Positions 49,601 through 63,799 of a DNA stretch of 64,000 nt are shown here, piece after piece. This DNA comes from Lineus longissimus (Eukaryota; Nemertea; Pilidiophora; Heteronemertea; Lineidae), in NCBI RefSeq assembly GCF_910592395.1, contig NC_088326.1:12033001-12097000 (forward strand), in the 5' to 3' direction. The notes below the pieces were generated by a model that was given only the letters and a program-made list of their open reading frames with translations, was not told the origin of the DNA and ran no database searches. The position numbers and the translations under genes were made by a program. Position 1 is the first letter of the stretch. Every line of letters starts with the position of its first letter.

Positions 49601-52600
49601 AAGTGGTGAAAAAGAAGTTGATTCTGATACAAAGAAAGATGTTGACATTTTAGTTGTCAAAGATGACGTCACAGGTTCCGAAGATGACGTCACAGGTTCC
49701 GGTGTGTATGAAAACGATTTCGACTTCGAGGAACTCGTTTCCGAAGATGAAGACAAGGATGCTGAATCTGATGATAGAACAACTTTGGCTCGAAAGCCAG
49801 TGCTTGATTTCAACAGTAGTGACTATTTTATCAATGATGAAGCTCTGCGGACTCCTTGCAAAGGAGAATATTTTGAGAGTGAAATAAGCGATGCACCAAC
49901 AACGGATCATAACATTGCCAATGAGGATACGGAGCAGACGGAAGTTGTTATTGATGCTAGCGATGCTCGTCAAGAAACTGGTGGAGAGCATGATGAGGAT
50001 GAGAGGTCATTGCACAAAAATGCAAATGAATCCGAGAGAACATTGTGTGCGGTACCTCATGATCATCAGCCTGATCCAAATGTTCCAGAAAACATACTCG
50101 CGGAGGTAGATTTAAGTGAGTCTGACGCCTCATCTGCTGGCGCTGTTGCCGATAATGACAACGGAATGTCTGAAGAACCAAGTGTTTCGAAAGAAAAAAC
50201 AGAAGTTGATTCGGTGCCCGAAGAAGGCAACCATATTGAACAGGAAGAGAGGAAATCCAGCCCAGGTGATGGTCCCGCCGACCCGGAAATGATAAGTCCC
50301 GCAGCAGACGATTATAAAAAAGATGACGTCAATTTTGAAGTGGACAGGACACAATCTGGGGACGGACATTCGAGTCCAAGGAGTCCGGGAGATGAACAAA
50401 AGGTTCACAAAGGGTATCAGACAAATGACGATTTTGATATACGAGGTGAGAAATTTGATGACGTCACCAAAAAAGAAACTTTCAAAACAGCCGCTACTGA
50501 CCAAGAAATGGAAGCAGATAGAACATCAAATGAAAAATTCGGAGAACAAAACCTAAGTGGTTATCTTGAGCCTATTTCGGTAGATAAATATATCATAGAA
50601 CCGGAAATAGATAGAGTCAACGAAACAGAATGCGCAGAAGAAGGAGAAGTCAAGTTTGAGCCTCGTTTTGAAGTTCGAAGTGACGTAGACACAGCTGTTG
50701 ATGGGTCTGCGCATGTTCGAGCGGATGGCGTAACGGAAGGAAGAGTAGATGGAAAAGATGAGCGAGTTGATGAGCAAGAGTCTGCTATATCACGTGATCG
50801 CGAGGATGAAAACGCGATGTTGCATTTGCTCAGAAAGGATGATGAGTTTGAATTTCGGCCAACAGATGGCGGTGAGGAGCTAGACCTTCGGAACGTGGCT
50901 CAAGGGACCGATGAAAAAGTCACTGATAATATGATTGAAACGTCCGGTGAATCTGCACAAGATGTTCCTGAGGTGGACATGCAGGATGACAGTGTCAAAA
51001 TAAAAAATGAGACAGGAAGTGAACAAGAGCCTGATATATTACATGATGAAAATGCTATGTTAGATGTAATTGGAAAGGATGATGAGTTTGAGTTTCGGCC
51101 AACAGAGGGAGGTGCGGAGCTTGACCTCCGGGACGTAGTTTCGGGGTACAATGATAAAGTCACAGAAAACGTAATTGAAACGTCGGGAGAAGTGGAAAAT
51201 AATGGGAATTTCGATCATATTATTGCGCCGACAAAACTCAATGTGTTCATTGGTAATAAAGAAAACATAGCCGTCGCAGAAGTTAATAAAACCAGACCAA
51301 AGGGCGCGAAAGGCCCGATGAAGTCTCTAGAAGCGTCAACGACACTGAGAAGTCCCAGAAATGAACGGCACATGTTAGCTAAAACACCAGAGAGGTCCCC
51401 AACAAGGAAGAAACCCGTGATTGAACGGAAGCCTTTGACGAAGATTCAACCACTCCCTCCCGGAAAACTGCGACCAAGTCGTCTGCGCCAGAACATACGG
51501 GTACTTCCAAGACCGGTCAAAGGTCAATCTGAGCAGTACAGAAAATCGGAATTTCAGAGCCGGGATCCATGTATTGTTGGTCCGAAGAAAGCTGAAGAAA
51601 ATAAAGGGGAGGGCAAGGGGAGAGTGGTGGATCGTAGCCGGAGTCCGGTGAAGTCTCCGTGGGGGCCACGCTACACAGAAGAACGCAGTAAAGCCCGCCG
51701 CGCAAACTTGGAGGATGTGCAATTTGAGCTAAAGGTGAAGCCTATGAAAGTACCGATATGTGCCGTGTCGCCGTATACTGCAAGAAGTTCAAGACCGCGG
51801 TTGAATTCGAACAAATTGGCAATGCCTGGCCGTGGAAAATCACCCGGGTCATCCAGAAGTCCCGCGCGTCACGATGACGTAAGATCAGGTGATGACGTCA
51901 GAGCAGATCATGACATCATAGGCGAATTGCGTCATGACGCGACGGATCTTGAAGACGACGCGCATAGCAACTGTCGTAGCCTGTCGCCGGGGAGAGCGTG
52001 GATCGAAAAAGAATTGGAAGCAGTCCACGCAAAGAGCGCATATCGGGGTTCAACGGCGCGTTTCCATGCACCAAAAAGACCTGAAGCGCCCACTCCAAGT
52101 GCAAAAGGACACTTATCGAAAAGTGCAGAACCTGTGAATCGGCTGGATAAGGCTTTGAGAGCAAGTGGAGCTAAAACCGCGCCCCTGTTGCGTCGATCAG
52201 GGCCAAACTCATATCGTCGGAGGCTCTACCGCCCTGCGACTTATAACATCACCGTCCCAGAGCAGGACGAATTGGACCTACGGTCGCGGCAACTGGAAGA
52301 CATGTCCCCGCCAAGCTCGGAAGGAAATTCGGGTACTCGGCCGAAATATCTCCCTCACCCGCCAAGTCAGCAGTTGAAAACTGGGCGCGGAAAGAGCAAA
52401 GGTAGAACATGGTTTGGCTTCTCTGCATGGAGTGTAATCTGTACGGAATGATGTACAATATCCTGCATGGAGAGCTGTATACACTATCTGTTTCCCTGCA
52501 TGGAGTGCTGCCTGTCACAATTGCATGCATTATGAAAATGTCACTGATTGTATTGTCCGTTGCATGAGTTTTGATTGATGAAGTTTTGTTCCAGGCCTAT

Positions 52601-55600
52601 TTGTACCTCTAGACCGTCCGTATTCCCCCTCCATATGTAAGAATAAGTACGAATAAGTAACCAACATTTTGAATTTTAGGTCAACCCTTGATGAAAATAA
52701 TTCCCCAATGTTGTCATACTGTGTACTATTACTAACGTCTGTTTATGTGTCTGTTGTGCTCTAGATAACAATAAACAAACCACGTCCAAATCAGGGGCGG
52801 AAAGTCCAAGAAAGGGTAAGTCTCGTTCACGTGACATGTTTTCATGGCAGTGGCGAGAGTGTGCGTGATTGGCGTGATTGGCGAAAAAAAGTGGAACGTA
52901 TTACAAACTTGGCTGTCTCATGCATGGTTTGCGGGAAGAACTGCCTTATCAATCACTACAAAGCGATTACGAAGAGTTTTAAAAGTCACGACTGAGTGTC
53001 TGTGTCCTGGTGTTTGTGTGTTTCAACAAGGAAGTTGTATGTGATACAACTTCTTTGTTTGTATAGTAAGGCGCGGTGAAACCTAATGACGACATGTCCT
53101 CCACAGATAATGTAAACATCTCTAAAAAGAATGATGTCTTCGAGGATATTTGAACTTTGTGTCTCAATACCTTCTCCTTCTCCATACAGCTTCTCCTCTA
53201 TTTACTCAAGTGACGATCGTATACGCTTTTTCGCTCAAGTATAACCTAATGGTGTTAATTAGTAAATTACTTGCAGTTGTTTAGGCTGACAGCAGGGGTA
53301 ATGACGTATTATGTAATCACCCGTCACCCCTTTCATTTGCCAAATTAACTGCGATTGCGACAAGCGAAATTATTTAATAGCGAATTTAGCGACATCGCGT
53401 ACGAGTAAAATAATTCTGTCTCCGATTGGAGACTGTGGTCACAGAGGCTGACTTGGTTTCACCGCTCGAATCGCCACGCCGCTTTTCCCCTTTCATTTGT
53501 CCGTTTGCTTCACCATCTTCATATTTTCGCTATTTCGCCACGGTTAAGATCGGCCGCGGCGAACGATCGGGAACGAGGGGAGTGCGGAATCAGTCTCGGT
53601 CGCACTTCCCGCTCTAAGAGAGAGAAGTTAGAAGCTCTAAGTTGCAAAGCACCCGCAAGTCGTTTCCAGCCCGTCTTGACAACACGGAACAGGGAAGCCC
53701 GAAAGGGAATGGTGACGTCACACACAAAGAGGGGATGCCCACGTTCTCGTTCTCAAAGTCGTGGCCGATGTTCTTAACCCCCTACTGTCTCCATTTTTAT
53801 CATACCCGTTGCATTGACCCGGTAGACAGAACCACAGCATTCCCCGCTTTAAAGTTCCAACCACGTTGTATTAGGCTTTCATTGCTTTGAACCAGGTGTA
53901 AAAATTTAACGCCCCCCCCCCCCTTCCGCTGGCCAACAATAGGACAGAGAAAAATCGACTGTCTTACAGAACAAATGTGCTCTGCAAAAAAACGCCGTTA
54001 AAAACTTCATTTTTTGTCGTTTTATGCTTTCATTGAACTAATGTTTGTCAATTTCACTTTGTTATTTTAGAAGAAGACAAGAAGCAGAAGGAATACTTCA
54101 GAAACGAGCTCAAGCGTCTACAGACAAGTCTTCAGCGAGAATCGTCCAAAATTAAGGCGCCTCCCGTGTAAGTTAAAGGATTATCCAGCTTATGGATAAA
54201 ACTTAAAGGATCATCAGGCGAATGCGCGTCACTTTGACAACAGTCGTCGGGCCCGTCATCTTTGACCTATGTCAGGAGCTTCTACTAATAAGCTAGAAAA
54301 TTGCCCGTAAAGTTGTCAAATTATCTTTTTCCTTTTTAATGTGCCGTAGTGTAAGCAACATCTCGCTATTTTTGCAGGAAACCTCATTTTCCCTACGTTT
54401 TTACCAACCTCGCGCCCTACTACAACACATACACAGCCAGCTACCTCATCGAATCTGTAAGTACAATATAACCTGAAACTTGAGCTAACGATATACCATC
54501 GTTTTCTTCAAGAACGAAGGTGTGGTATTAGTTTAGAAAATATGTGTAGATGAGCCTTCAATAAAAATCTAACTTTTCAGAAGTTTTAATCAAAATCAGG
54601 AGTTGTAAAGGATGAACTTTTTTGTTTGTTTGACAGGCTGAGGAGGTGCCTATTTCCCGCGGATACATGATGCGAAAGACAGCCATCGGCCTTTGCGACC
54701 CCTGGGAGGATCTCCGAATGGACCGCGAAATGCTGCCCAGGATCGAGAGGAGGTTGCCGCGCCCGCTCGATAAGTGAGTACTTTTGACGTCAGGGGGCGG
54801 GTAAATACCATAATCAATCGAGTGATCAGTCAACCCCAAATTGATTATTCATCTTCAAACCTTGAAAATCGTGCTCTCAGTATTCAGGTGAAAAACTCCG
54901 TAATCGCGCGGTGACCGCTGGCAGACGCATGAAAGAGACACCACGTTACCCCCTCAGATGAAACTGACTCTTCGAGTGTTCTTTTTGCAGGAAAAAGCAG
55001 GCCCAGAAAAACCGGGAAAAGGGTGAGGGAAGCACGCGACTTCCTAAATTCCCCGCTGTGGAACTAGACACAAGAGACCTCTCCACCAGGAAACTCAATT
55101 ATGATGATGTGAGGATGCTCCGGAATAAACTACGTGAAAAATACAGTGCGAACGCCGGGGTCAAGGTCGATGAAGATTACAAGCGGACGAAACAGGACTA
55201 CCATCGCATGGAACTTGATAGGTAAGAAACACATTACTAGCCTAGTTAAGCTAGTTAACGTTTGGACAAACGGGACACTTAATCCGTTAATCGTAATCCG
55301 TGAGTGATGCAGAACCTCAGTGTCTTTGACTCGAATTTGTTTTCTGTGGACGGTTTGCCAGCATTGACTTGAGGAGGTTATTCAGTTTAGTCTCCATTTT
55401 CCAATCCTCGACATTGGTAACCGTCGCTATGTGTAGACTGTCCGGCGCCGAAATTTTAGAAGCAAAATAGATTATTATGATAGGGCCCGACACTTTTTCC
55501 AGCGGGATATTTTCTTCCTTCTTCACCGGCTTGTCTTCAGGCTCATTCATCCTCTAAAAATGGACTGTTCTCCTTGCAGATTGGACCAAGTCCATCCCTC

Positions 55601-55778
55601 CAATCGATCCCACATGAAATCGGCCTATTTCGCCTATCTCCGTAACACCCCAGGCTCCAAGCGGGCCATTAACGAGTGCGTCAAGAAGACGGAGGAGGAA
55701 CTAGAGGAAGAAGAGAAGGAGCGCCAACGAAAAGAAAACGAACAACAACAACAACAGACCGTGGAAGCTACGTCATAA
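31594..55778 (+). CDS. Giant-exon locus encoding a small or about 5,222-residue protein (family not recognised)
   Basis: Exons fitted by splice signals and phase are 31594-31611, 33853-34021, 36767-44576 (or from 36766), 45337-52401, 52765-52815, 54071-54167, 54378-54456, 54637-54773, 54991-55221 and 55580-55778. The exon at 33853 ends in phase 1. The exons at 45337, 52765 and 54071 all start in phase 1, so each could be its partner. Skipping the large exons gives about 309 residues, in which EKEMEKE runs smoothly into EEDKKQKEYFRNELK. A transcript starting at ATG 36767 and using every later exon gives 5,222 residues. The long part is acidic, low-complexity and probably disordered, with a basic SP-rich stretch before the conserved-looking C-terminal exons. 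I do not recognise the family. A cytoskeletal or ciliary scaffold is only a guess from the coiled-coil, SP-rich character. The two promoters implied (before 31594 and before 36767) are not proven. Confidence 0.6.
33853..34021 (+). CDS. Charged coiled-coil exon of the giant-exon locus
   Basis: Follows TTGAATGTTTTCAG and ends at GAAG|GTAGGA. It encodes QRSVSEQEEKEERKD, then a stretch dominated by KEKES repeats and ending EKEMEKE. It ends in phase 1. It cannot join directly to the acceptor at 36765, since that reads a stop within seven codons. It can join in frame to 45337, 52765 or 54071. Confidence 0.6.
34022..36766. other. Intron and possible internal promoter region
   Basis: No coding exon recognised between 34022 and 36766. 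In the frame of the giant exon, a TGA at 36746-36748 precedes the ATG at 36767, so the long form either starts at that ATG or enters by splicing. TATCCTTACAG at 36755-36765 is an acceptable acceptor one base before the ATG and fits a 5'-UTR exon spliced to it. Confidence 0.45.
36767..44576 (+). CDS. Giant exon A, acidic repetitive protein region
   Basis: A single open stretch of 2,603 codons, ending in phase 1 at the donor AAAG|GTAGGG. Residues about 10-275 carry repeated [ED]-[TG]-[TY]-[FY]-x-[LTK] phrases (EETYVLD, EETFILD, DGTFTKD, KEGTFTK). Residues about 282-393 are some eleven copies of a ten-residue unit, HPNEELLVEH and variants. Further on lie pairs such as DDNISIDSNI and short basic phosphosite-like motifs (RSRSMANLK, RKGNSCPDI, RRCSLNF), and a less repetitive patch SALVFDAELVDDP/PDWELILVATKEP near codons 1575-1605. 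The rest is D, E, S, G and V rich. Reading through the donor would end after GRACCCYCCC-type codons at 44671, probably intron. Codon-level coherence over 7.8 kb argues strongly for selection on the protein. Confidence 0.9.
44577..45336. other. Intron between the two giant exons
   Basis: GTAGGG donor at 44577 and ACAGCAG acceptor ending at 45336. Contains the TTAA-flanked element at 44809-45025. Also contains GGCCGGTGTAGCAGTC plus AAATGTCCCCTTGG near 45179-45213, a phrase repeated at about 57028 and so part of a dispersed repeat. Confidence 0.75.
44809..45025. mobile_element. MITE with TTAA-type flank inside the giant-gene intron
   Basis: AGGGAGAGTATAGGCAG at the left is mirrored by CTGCCTATCGTCCCCCT at the right. 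The left flank is TTAA (44805-44808) and the right flank CTAA, one change from a TTAA duplication. About 217 bp, non-coding. A diverged relative may lie near 17305-17440. Confidence 0.65.
45337..52401 (+). CDS. Giant exon B, symmetric phase 1-1 cassette of 7,065 nt
   Basis: Begins after ACAGCAG with DYFEDAAEREEETPEVV and continues without a stop to AAAG|GTAGAA. 7,065 is a multiple of three and both ends are phase 1, so the exon can be kept or skipped without shifting frame. Most of it is acidic. A 72-nt (24-residue) unit, IVDNDGDLDQTEVK..., repeats about four and a half times at 48405-48780. A module of about 45 residues, FRPTD[DG]..ELDLR with flanking VTENM.ETSG, occurs at about 46030, 50815 and 51055. 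MAD[IDQ] phrases repeat near 48040-48110. From about 51290 to 52400 the composition turns basic and SP/TP-rich (TPERSPTRKK, SRSPVKSPWG, SRSPARHD), resembling microtubule- or nucleic-acid-binding tails and likely kinase targets (inference). Read-through of the donor stops at 52451. Confidence 0.9.
52402..52764. other. Intron with short CTGCATGGAG repeats
   Basis: CTGCATGGAG recurs three times (near 52426, 52463 and 52497) with about 35 bp spacing just after the giant exon B donor. The intron closes with GTGCTCTAG. Confidence 0.6.
52765..52815 (+). CDS. 51-nt symmetric micro-exon of the giant-exon locus
   Basis: Between GTGCTCTAG and GGTAAGT. Encodes, with the split codon, DNNKQTTSKSGAESPRK. 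Phase 1 at both ends and a multiple of three, so it is a potential cassette exon like giant exon B. Confidence 0.65.
52816..54070. other. Intron
   Basis: Contains a GC-richer section at about 53430-53780 with open frames but no exon I can support, and a poly-C run at about 53913-53926. Ends with TTGTTATTTTAG. Confidence 0.5.
54071..55778 (+). CDS. C-terminal five-exon module of the giant-exon locus
   Basis: Exons 54071-54167, 54378-54456, 54637-54773, 54991-55221 and 55580-55778 join with consistent phases (1, 2, 0, 2, 2) and good GT-AG signals. They encode about 248 residues: a charged helix (KKQKEYFRNELKRLQTS), then FPYVFTNLAPYYNTYTASYL, PISRGYMMRKTAIGLCDPW, RRLPRPLDKKK, RKLNYDDVRMLRNKLREKY, AYFAYLRNTPGSKRAINE and an E/K/Q-rich tail. 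Aromatic, arginine and proline content is unlike the acidic exons and suggests the conserved folded or binding part. No known domain is recognised. AATAAA at 56431 is a candidate polyadenylation signal. Confidence 0.8.
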
Positions 55779-56430
55779 TGTCGTCTGCAATAACTCGCGT
55801 TTTTTACCCTGATTAAATTTGCTCCCAGATCATTTTTTGTTTCGATTTATTACCCTGTTCAAACTTCTCTCGGTTAGAACGAGTGAAGAGCATAAATTGG
55901 CCAGCCAAATATACAGTGCGTAAATACGGCTGGCGGAGCGTGGCTAACAGCAAAGTATCCTGACTGTAGAAAAGCGATAACTCCACTGCGAATGATATGC
56001 CCAAAACATCAGCCGTCGATAGTGAATTGGCGAGTTCTCTGGATCAAACTGGAGAAGCCCAAAGCAACTGATTGGCCAACAGCTTATATATGCTTAGTTA
56101 AGTACGCCTATTTTCAGTTTATACTGTAGTTTCATTGGTTTTTGGCATATTCAAGTATTGTCGCTTTTCAACTGTTCTTGCCGATTATTTTCGGCACATT
56201 TTTTGTAAATTTATAGTTTGATGTAAATATTGTTTATAATATCCATCCATGTATTCGATAAAGAGAATGGTGCGACTGGGGTCATGTTCGTCTCTCACTT
56301 GCCCAAACCTCTGTGATTATACAGGGTGTAAATCAAAACATTGTCAAATTGAAAGGCCTAATAAGTTTTATGTAAAATGACACGGGCTAACAAGATCATA
56401 CCATGATAAACTTGAGGCTTCAAGAATATG

Positions 56431-56436
56431 AATAAA
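56431..56436 (+). terminator. Candidate polyadenylation signal of the giant-exon locus
   Basis: AATAAA about 650 bases after the stop at 55778, followed by an A-rich run. No 3'-end data to confirm it. Confidence 0.3.
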
Positions 56437-57424
56437 AAAGGATTTCGCAACCATAATGCTGGTATAAGACCACTTTAACATTTTTGCAACTTTTTTTCCA
56501 AACATATTTCTGAAGCTTCTTGTTTATTGTGGTATACACTTATGAGCCTGCATCACTTCAAACAAAATCTAAAGCCTGCATCATTTCAAACACAATTGTA
56601 TTAGCCTGGATATTAACTACAAACCAATTTCTTTCTCCTCTTAGTCATTGTTTGGCAATGTTTTGTATACACGATGTAAGCTTATCATATCATTGTGATT
56701 GTTAATAGCTGTGATCGACTAAATTTACGAATTCAGAAGGAAGTGAGAAGATTATTATGATGGCGAAAATATAAGCTCGTTCTGTCCGTCCATATATTAT
56801 AGTTTAGGGACAAGTTTGTTGTTCTTAAAGTGTTTACTAGTATTTCATTTCACATGCATGACTGTGATGTTAGTCTACATGGCCTTCTCTATCAAACAGT
56901 ACATATCATATTCAGATATTTACCGAACGGAGTAGGCCTTAAACGTTATTGACTAACTGCTAAAAATGCTCAAGATTCGTGCTCAGATTAATTCACGTCC
57001 CTGGATTTGTGCAGAACATTTGAGTAGCCGGTGTAGCAGTTGAAAATGTCCCCTTGAAAAAAGTATCCGGCCCCATTGTATTCTGACGAGTACTGTAAAA
57101 TAGGCCAGAGCCGTCGCTTTTTCAATGCACACCTGCTCTGCATCAAATCGAATTCAACCGCTTTACGACAAAGTGATATTTCAGAATTTACGACGGCTCC
57201 TGACTGAATTTATAGTTCATCTGAATCTGAATGTTTGTTTTCATCTTTCTGCCGTACATGTAGCCCAAGAAGATTTCGGGATATTGTGTTCTCAAAATTT
57301 GTGATACAAATAAATTGTTGTATTTTGCAAAAGGTGATTTCGGTTCAATTTATTTGCATTTTACCGTGGAGCAAATATTTTTTTGGGAAGACCATGCAAC
57401 AGAGTGGACTTCGTTGCCGATGGT
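56437..57424. other. Intergenic stretch
   Basis: No exon supported. GCCGGTGTAGCAGTTGAAAA near 57028 repeats a phrase in the intron at 45180. Confidence 0.4.
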
Positions 57425-57548
57425 AATGGGCGATATGAATAAAGACTAGCAAATGCTTTTTTCTAAATCTCCATGTACATTTACACTAGGCCTTCCTGTA
57501 CAAAACCGGAGTAAAAGCATTTGCTAGTCTTTATTCATATCACCCATT
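57425..57548. mobile_element. Foldback MITE, family A, copy 2
   Basis: AATGGGCGATATGAATAAAG plus ACTAGCAAATGCTTTT is mirrored almost exactly by AAAAGCATTTGCTAGT plus CTTTATTCATATCACCCATT, giving a stem of about 36 bp. Related to 6167-6296. Confidence 0.85.
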
Positions 57549-57732
57549 GAATGACGACGACAATGAAAGGCCAAGCAGGAAAAACACAACTTCATGACCA
57601 TCGGGATATTGAGACAGCTTCGACTATATTATAACACGGTCTTAGGGTATGACAGGGACCAAGAGCCATCCTCGACACTATAGTATCTTACGACAGTGGG
57701 TTTCCGAGCTTCATTTTGTGGGTCATCTCTGG

Positions 57733-57912
57733 TACAACCTTCCATTAGCAGACACCACTTTACTACAGACACCTCTCTATTAAGGACACTGCAGTTGGTC
57801 CCCAACTGGTTGTTTCCATTGAATTGGACCTTCGTATAAATGAGGACACATCTCAATTTATGGACAGCATTTGTCAGTTCCAACCAGGAGTGTCCCTAAC
57901 AGAGAGGTAATC
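57733..57912. mobile_element. Pogo/Tigger-like element remnant
   Basis: CAACCTTCCATTAGCAGACA, then CACCTCTCTATTAAGGACAC, and at the right end GTGTCCCTAACAGAGAGGT. These resemble the termini of the element at 63510-63797. Diverged, with no coding capacity. Confidence 0.5.
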
Positions 57913-57967
57913 CTAATCAAATAAGAAAGCATCTTACTAAAACCAAGACGGTATGCAGTTTTTTTCA

Positions 57968-57973
57968 TTTATT
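57968..57973 (-). terminator. RPL11 polyadenylation signal
   Basis: AATAAA on the minus strand, 38 bases past the RPL11 stop, a normal distance for a ribosomal protein gene. Confidence 0.6.
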
Positions 57974-58010
57974 TTTTTCAGTTGGTATAATTTACATATA
58001 AACACAGCTT

Positions 58011-60480
<2,470 letters not shown>

Positions 60481-60493
60481 CTTTGATCTGATT

Positions 60494-60503
60494 AAAGAGG
60501 AAG
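60494..60503 (-). promoter_or_regulatory. Candidate 5'-TOP transcription start of RPL11
   Basis: On the minus strand CTTCCTCTTT lies 23 bases before the ATG: a C followed by an unbroken pyrimidine run, the terminal oligopyrimidine signature of ribosomal protein mRNAs controlled by mTOR/LARP1. The start site itself is inferred. Confidence 0.6.
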
Positions 60504-60807
60504 TACATCGTAGTTCATGTCAGAGTTCACTTCCGGCTATCAAATCTCGTGAGATGGCTTTCCAACTTTCCCATTTCATGGACTTTCAAACCACTAAACC
60601 TACTCAAGCAAGGTGTTTTGTTTAGAATGAGTTACATGTAATGCAAATATTGCAACAGAACACAGTGGAACACTTTTAATGCTCCAGAATTCGGGGTTTA
60701 TTTACGATCACGTGACCTCTTCCGCGAGACTTCGTCTTGGCAACAAATAAACATTCAGAAAAAGTGGAGTCTGAAGTCTTCTTTATTTTCCAATTTCACC
60801 ACCGAAA
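60504..60807. promoter_or_regulatory. Divergent intergenic promoter between RPL11 and DRC1
   Basis: About 0.3 kb separates the RPL11 TOP-like start (minus) from the DRC1 ATG (plus), so the two genes probably share a bidirectional promoter. It contains a CACGTG E-box-like sequence near 60709 and an RFX X-box-like motif at 60731-60744. Confidence 0.6.
60731..60744 (+). promoter_or_regulatory. RFX X-box-like motif upstream of DRC1
   Basis: TTCGTCTTGGCAAC matches 12 of 14 positions of the X-box GTHNYYATRRNAAC, with the right half (GGCAAC) intact. It lies 63 bases before the DRC1 ATG. RFX factors drive ciliary genes across animals, so position and target fit. Confidence 0.5.
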
Positions 60808-63488
<2,681 letters not shown>

Positions 63489-63509
63489 TAAGTATCAGGG
63501 GTTCTAGTA

Positions 63510-63797
63510 CAGTAGAACCTCTCTATTAAGGACACCCTCGGGACTGACAAGTGCTGTCCTTAATAGAGAGGTGTCCTGATTAGAGAGGTCAAATTATATG
63601 GAAACACCAAAATCGGGATCAAAACTAGTGTCCTTAATAGAGAGGTTGTCCTTAATAGAGAGGTTGTCCTTAATAGAGAGGTGTCCTGATTAGAGAGGTC
63701 AAATTGAATGGAAACACCAAAATCGGGATCAAAACTAGTGTCCTTAATAGAGAGGTTGTCCTTAATAAAGAGGTGTCCGCTAACAGAGGTTCAACTG
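63510..63797. mobile_element. Pogo/Tigger-like MITE with TA target duplication
   Basis: CAGTAGAACCTCTCTATTAA at the left and CTAACAGAGGTTCAACTG at the right are imperfect terminal inverted repeats, each flanked by TA (63508-63509 and 63798-63799), as expected for Tc1/mariner-pogo insertions. The interior is a tandem duplication of about 106 bp carrying many copies of GTCCTTAATAGAGAGGT. No transposase. It lies in the DRC1 intron just 22 bp from a splice donor. Confidence 0.8.
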
Positions 63798-63799
63798 TA

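Noticed and set aside
38416-52530. Many frames of 60-170 residues antisense to or out of frame with the giant exons
   Set aside because: Shadows of the codon-biased sense frames; serine-rich antisense translation of acidic codons is expected.
53426-53890. Additional exons of the giant-exon locus
   Set aside because: Several overlapping frames in GC-richer intronic sequence, but none has paired splice sites with fitting phase.
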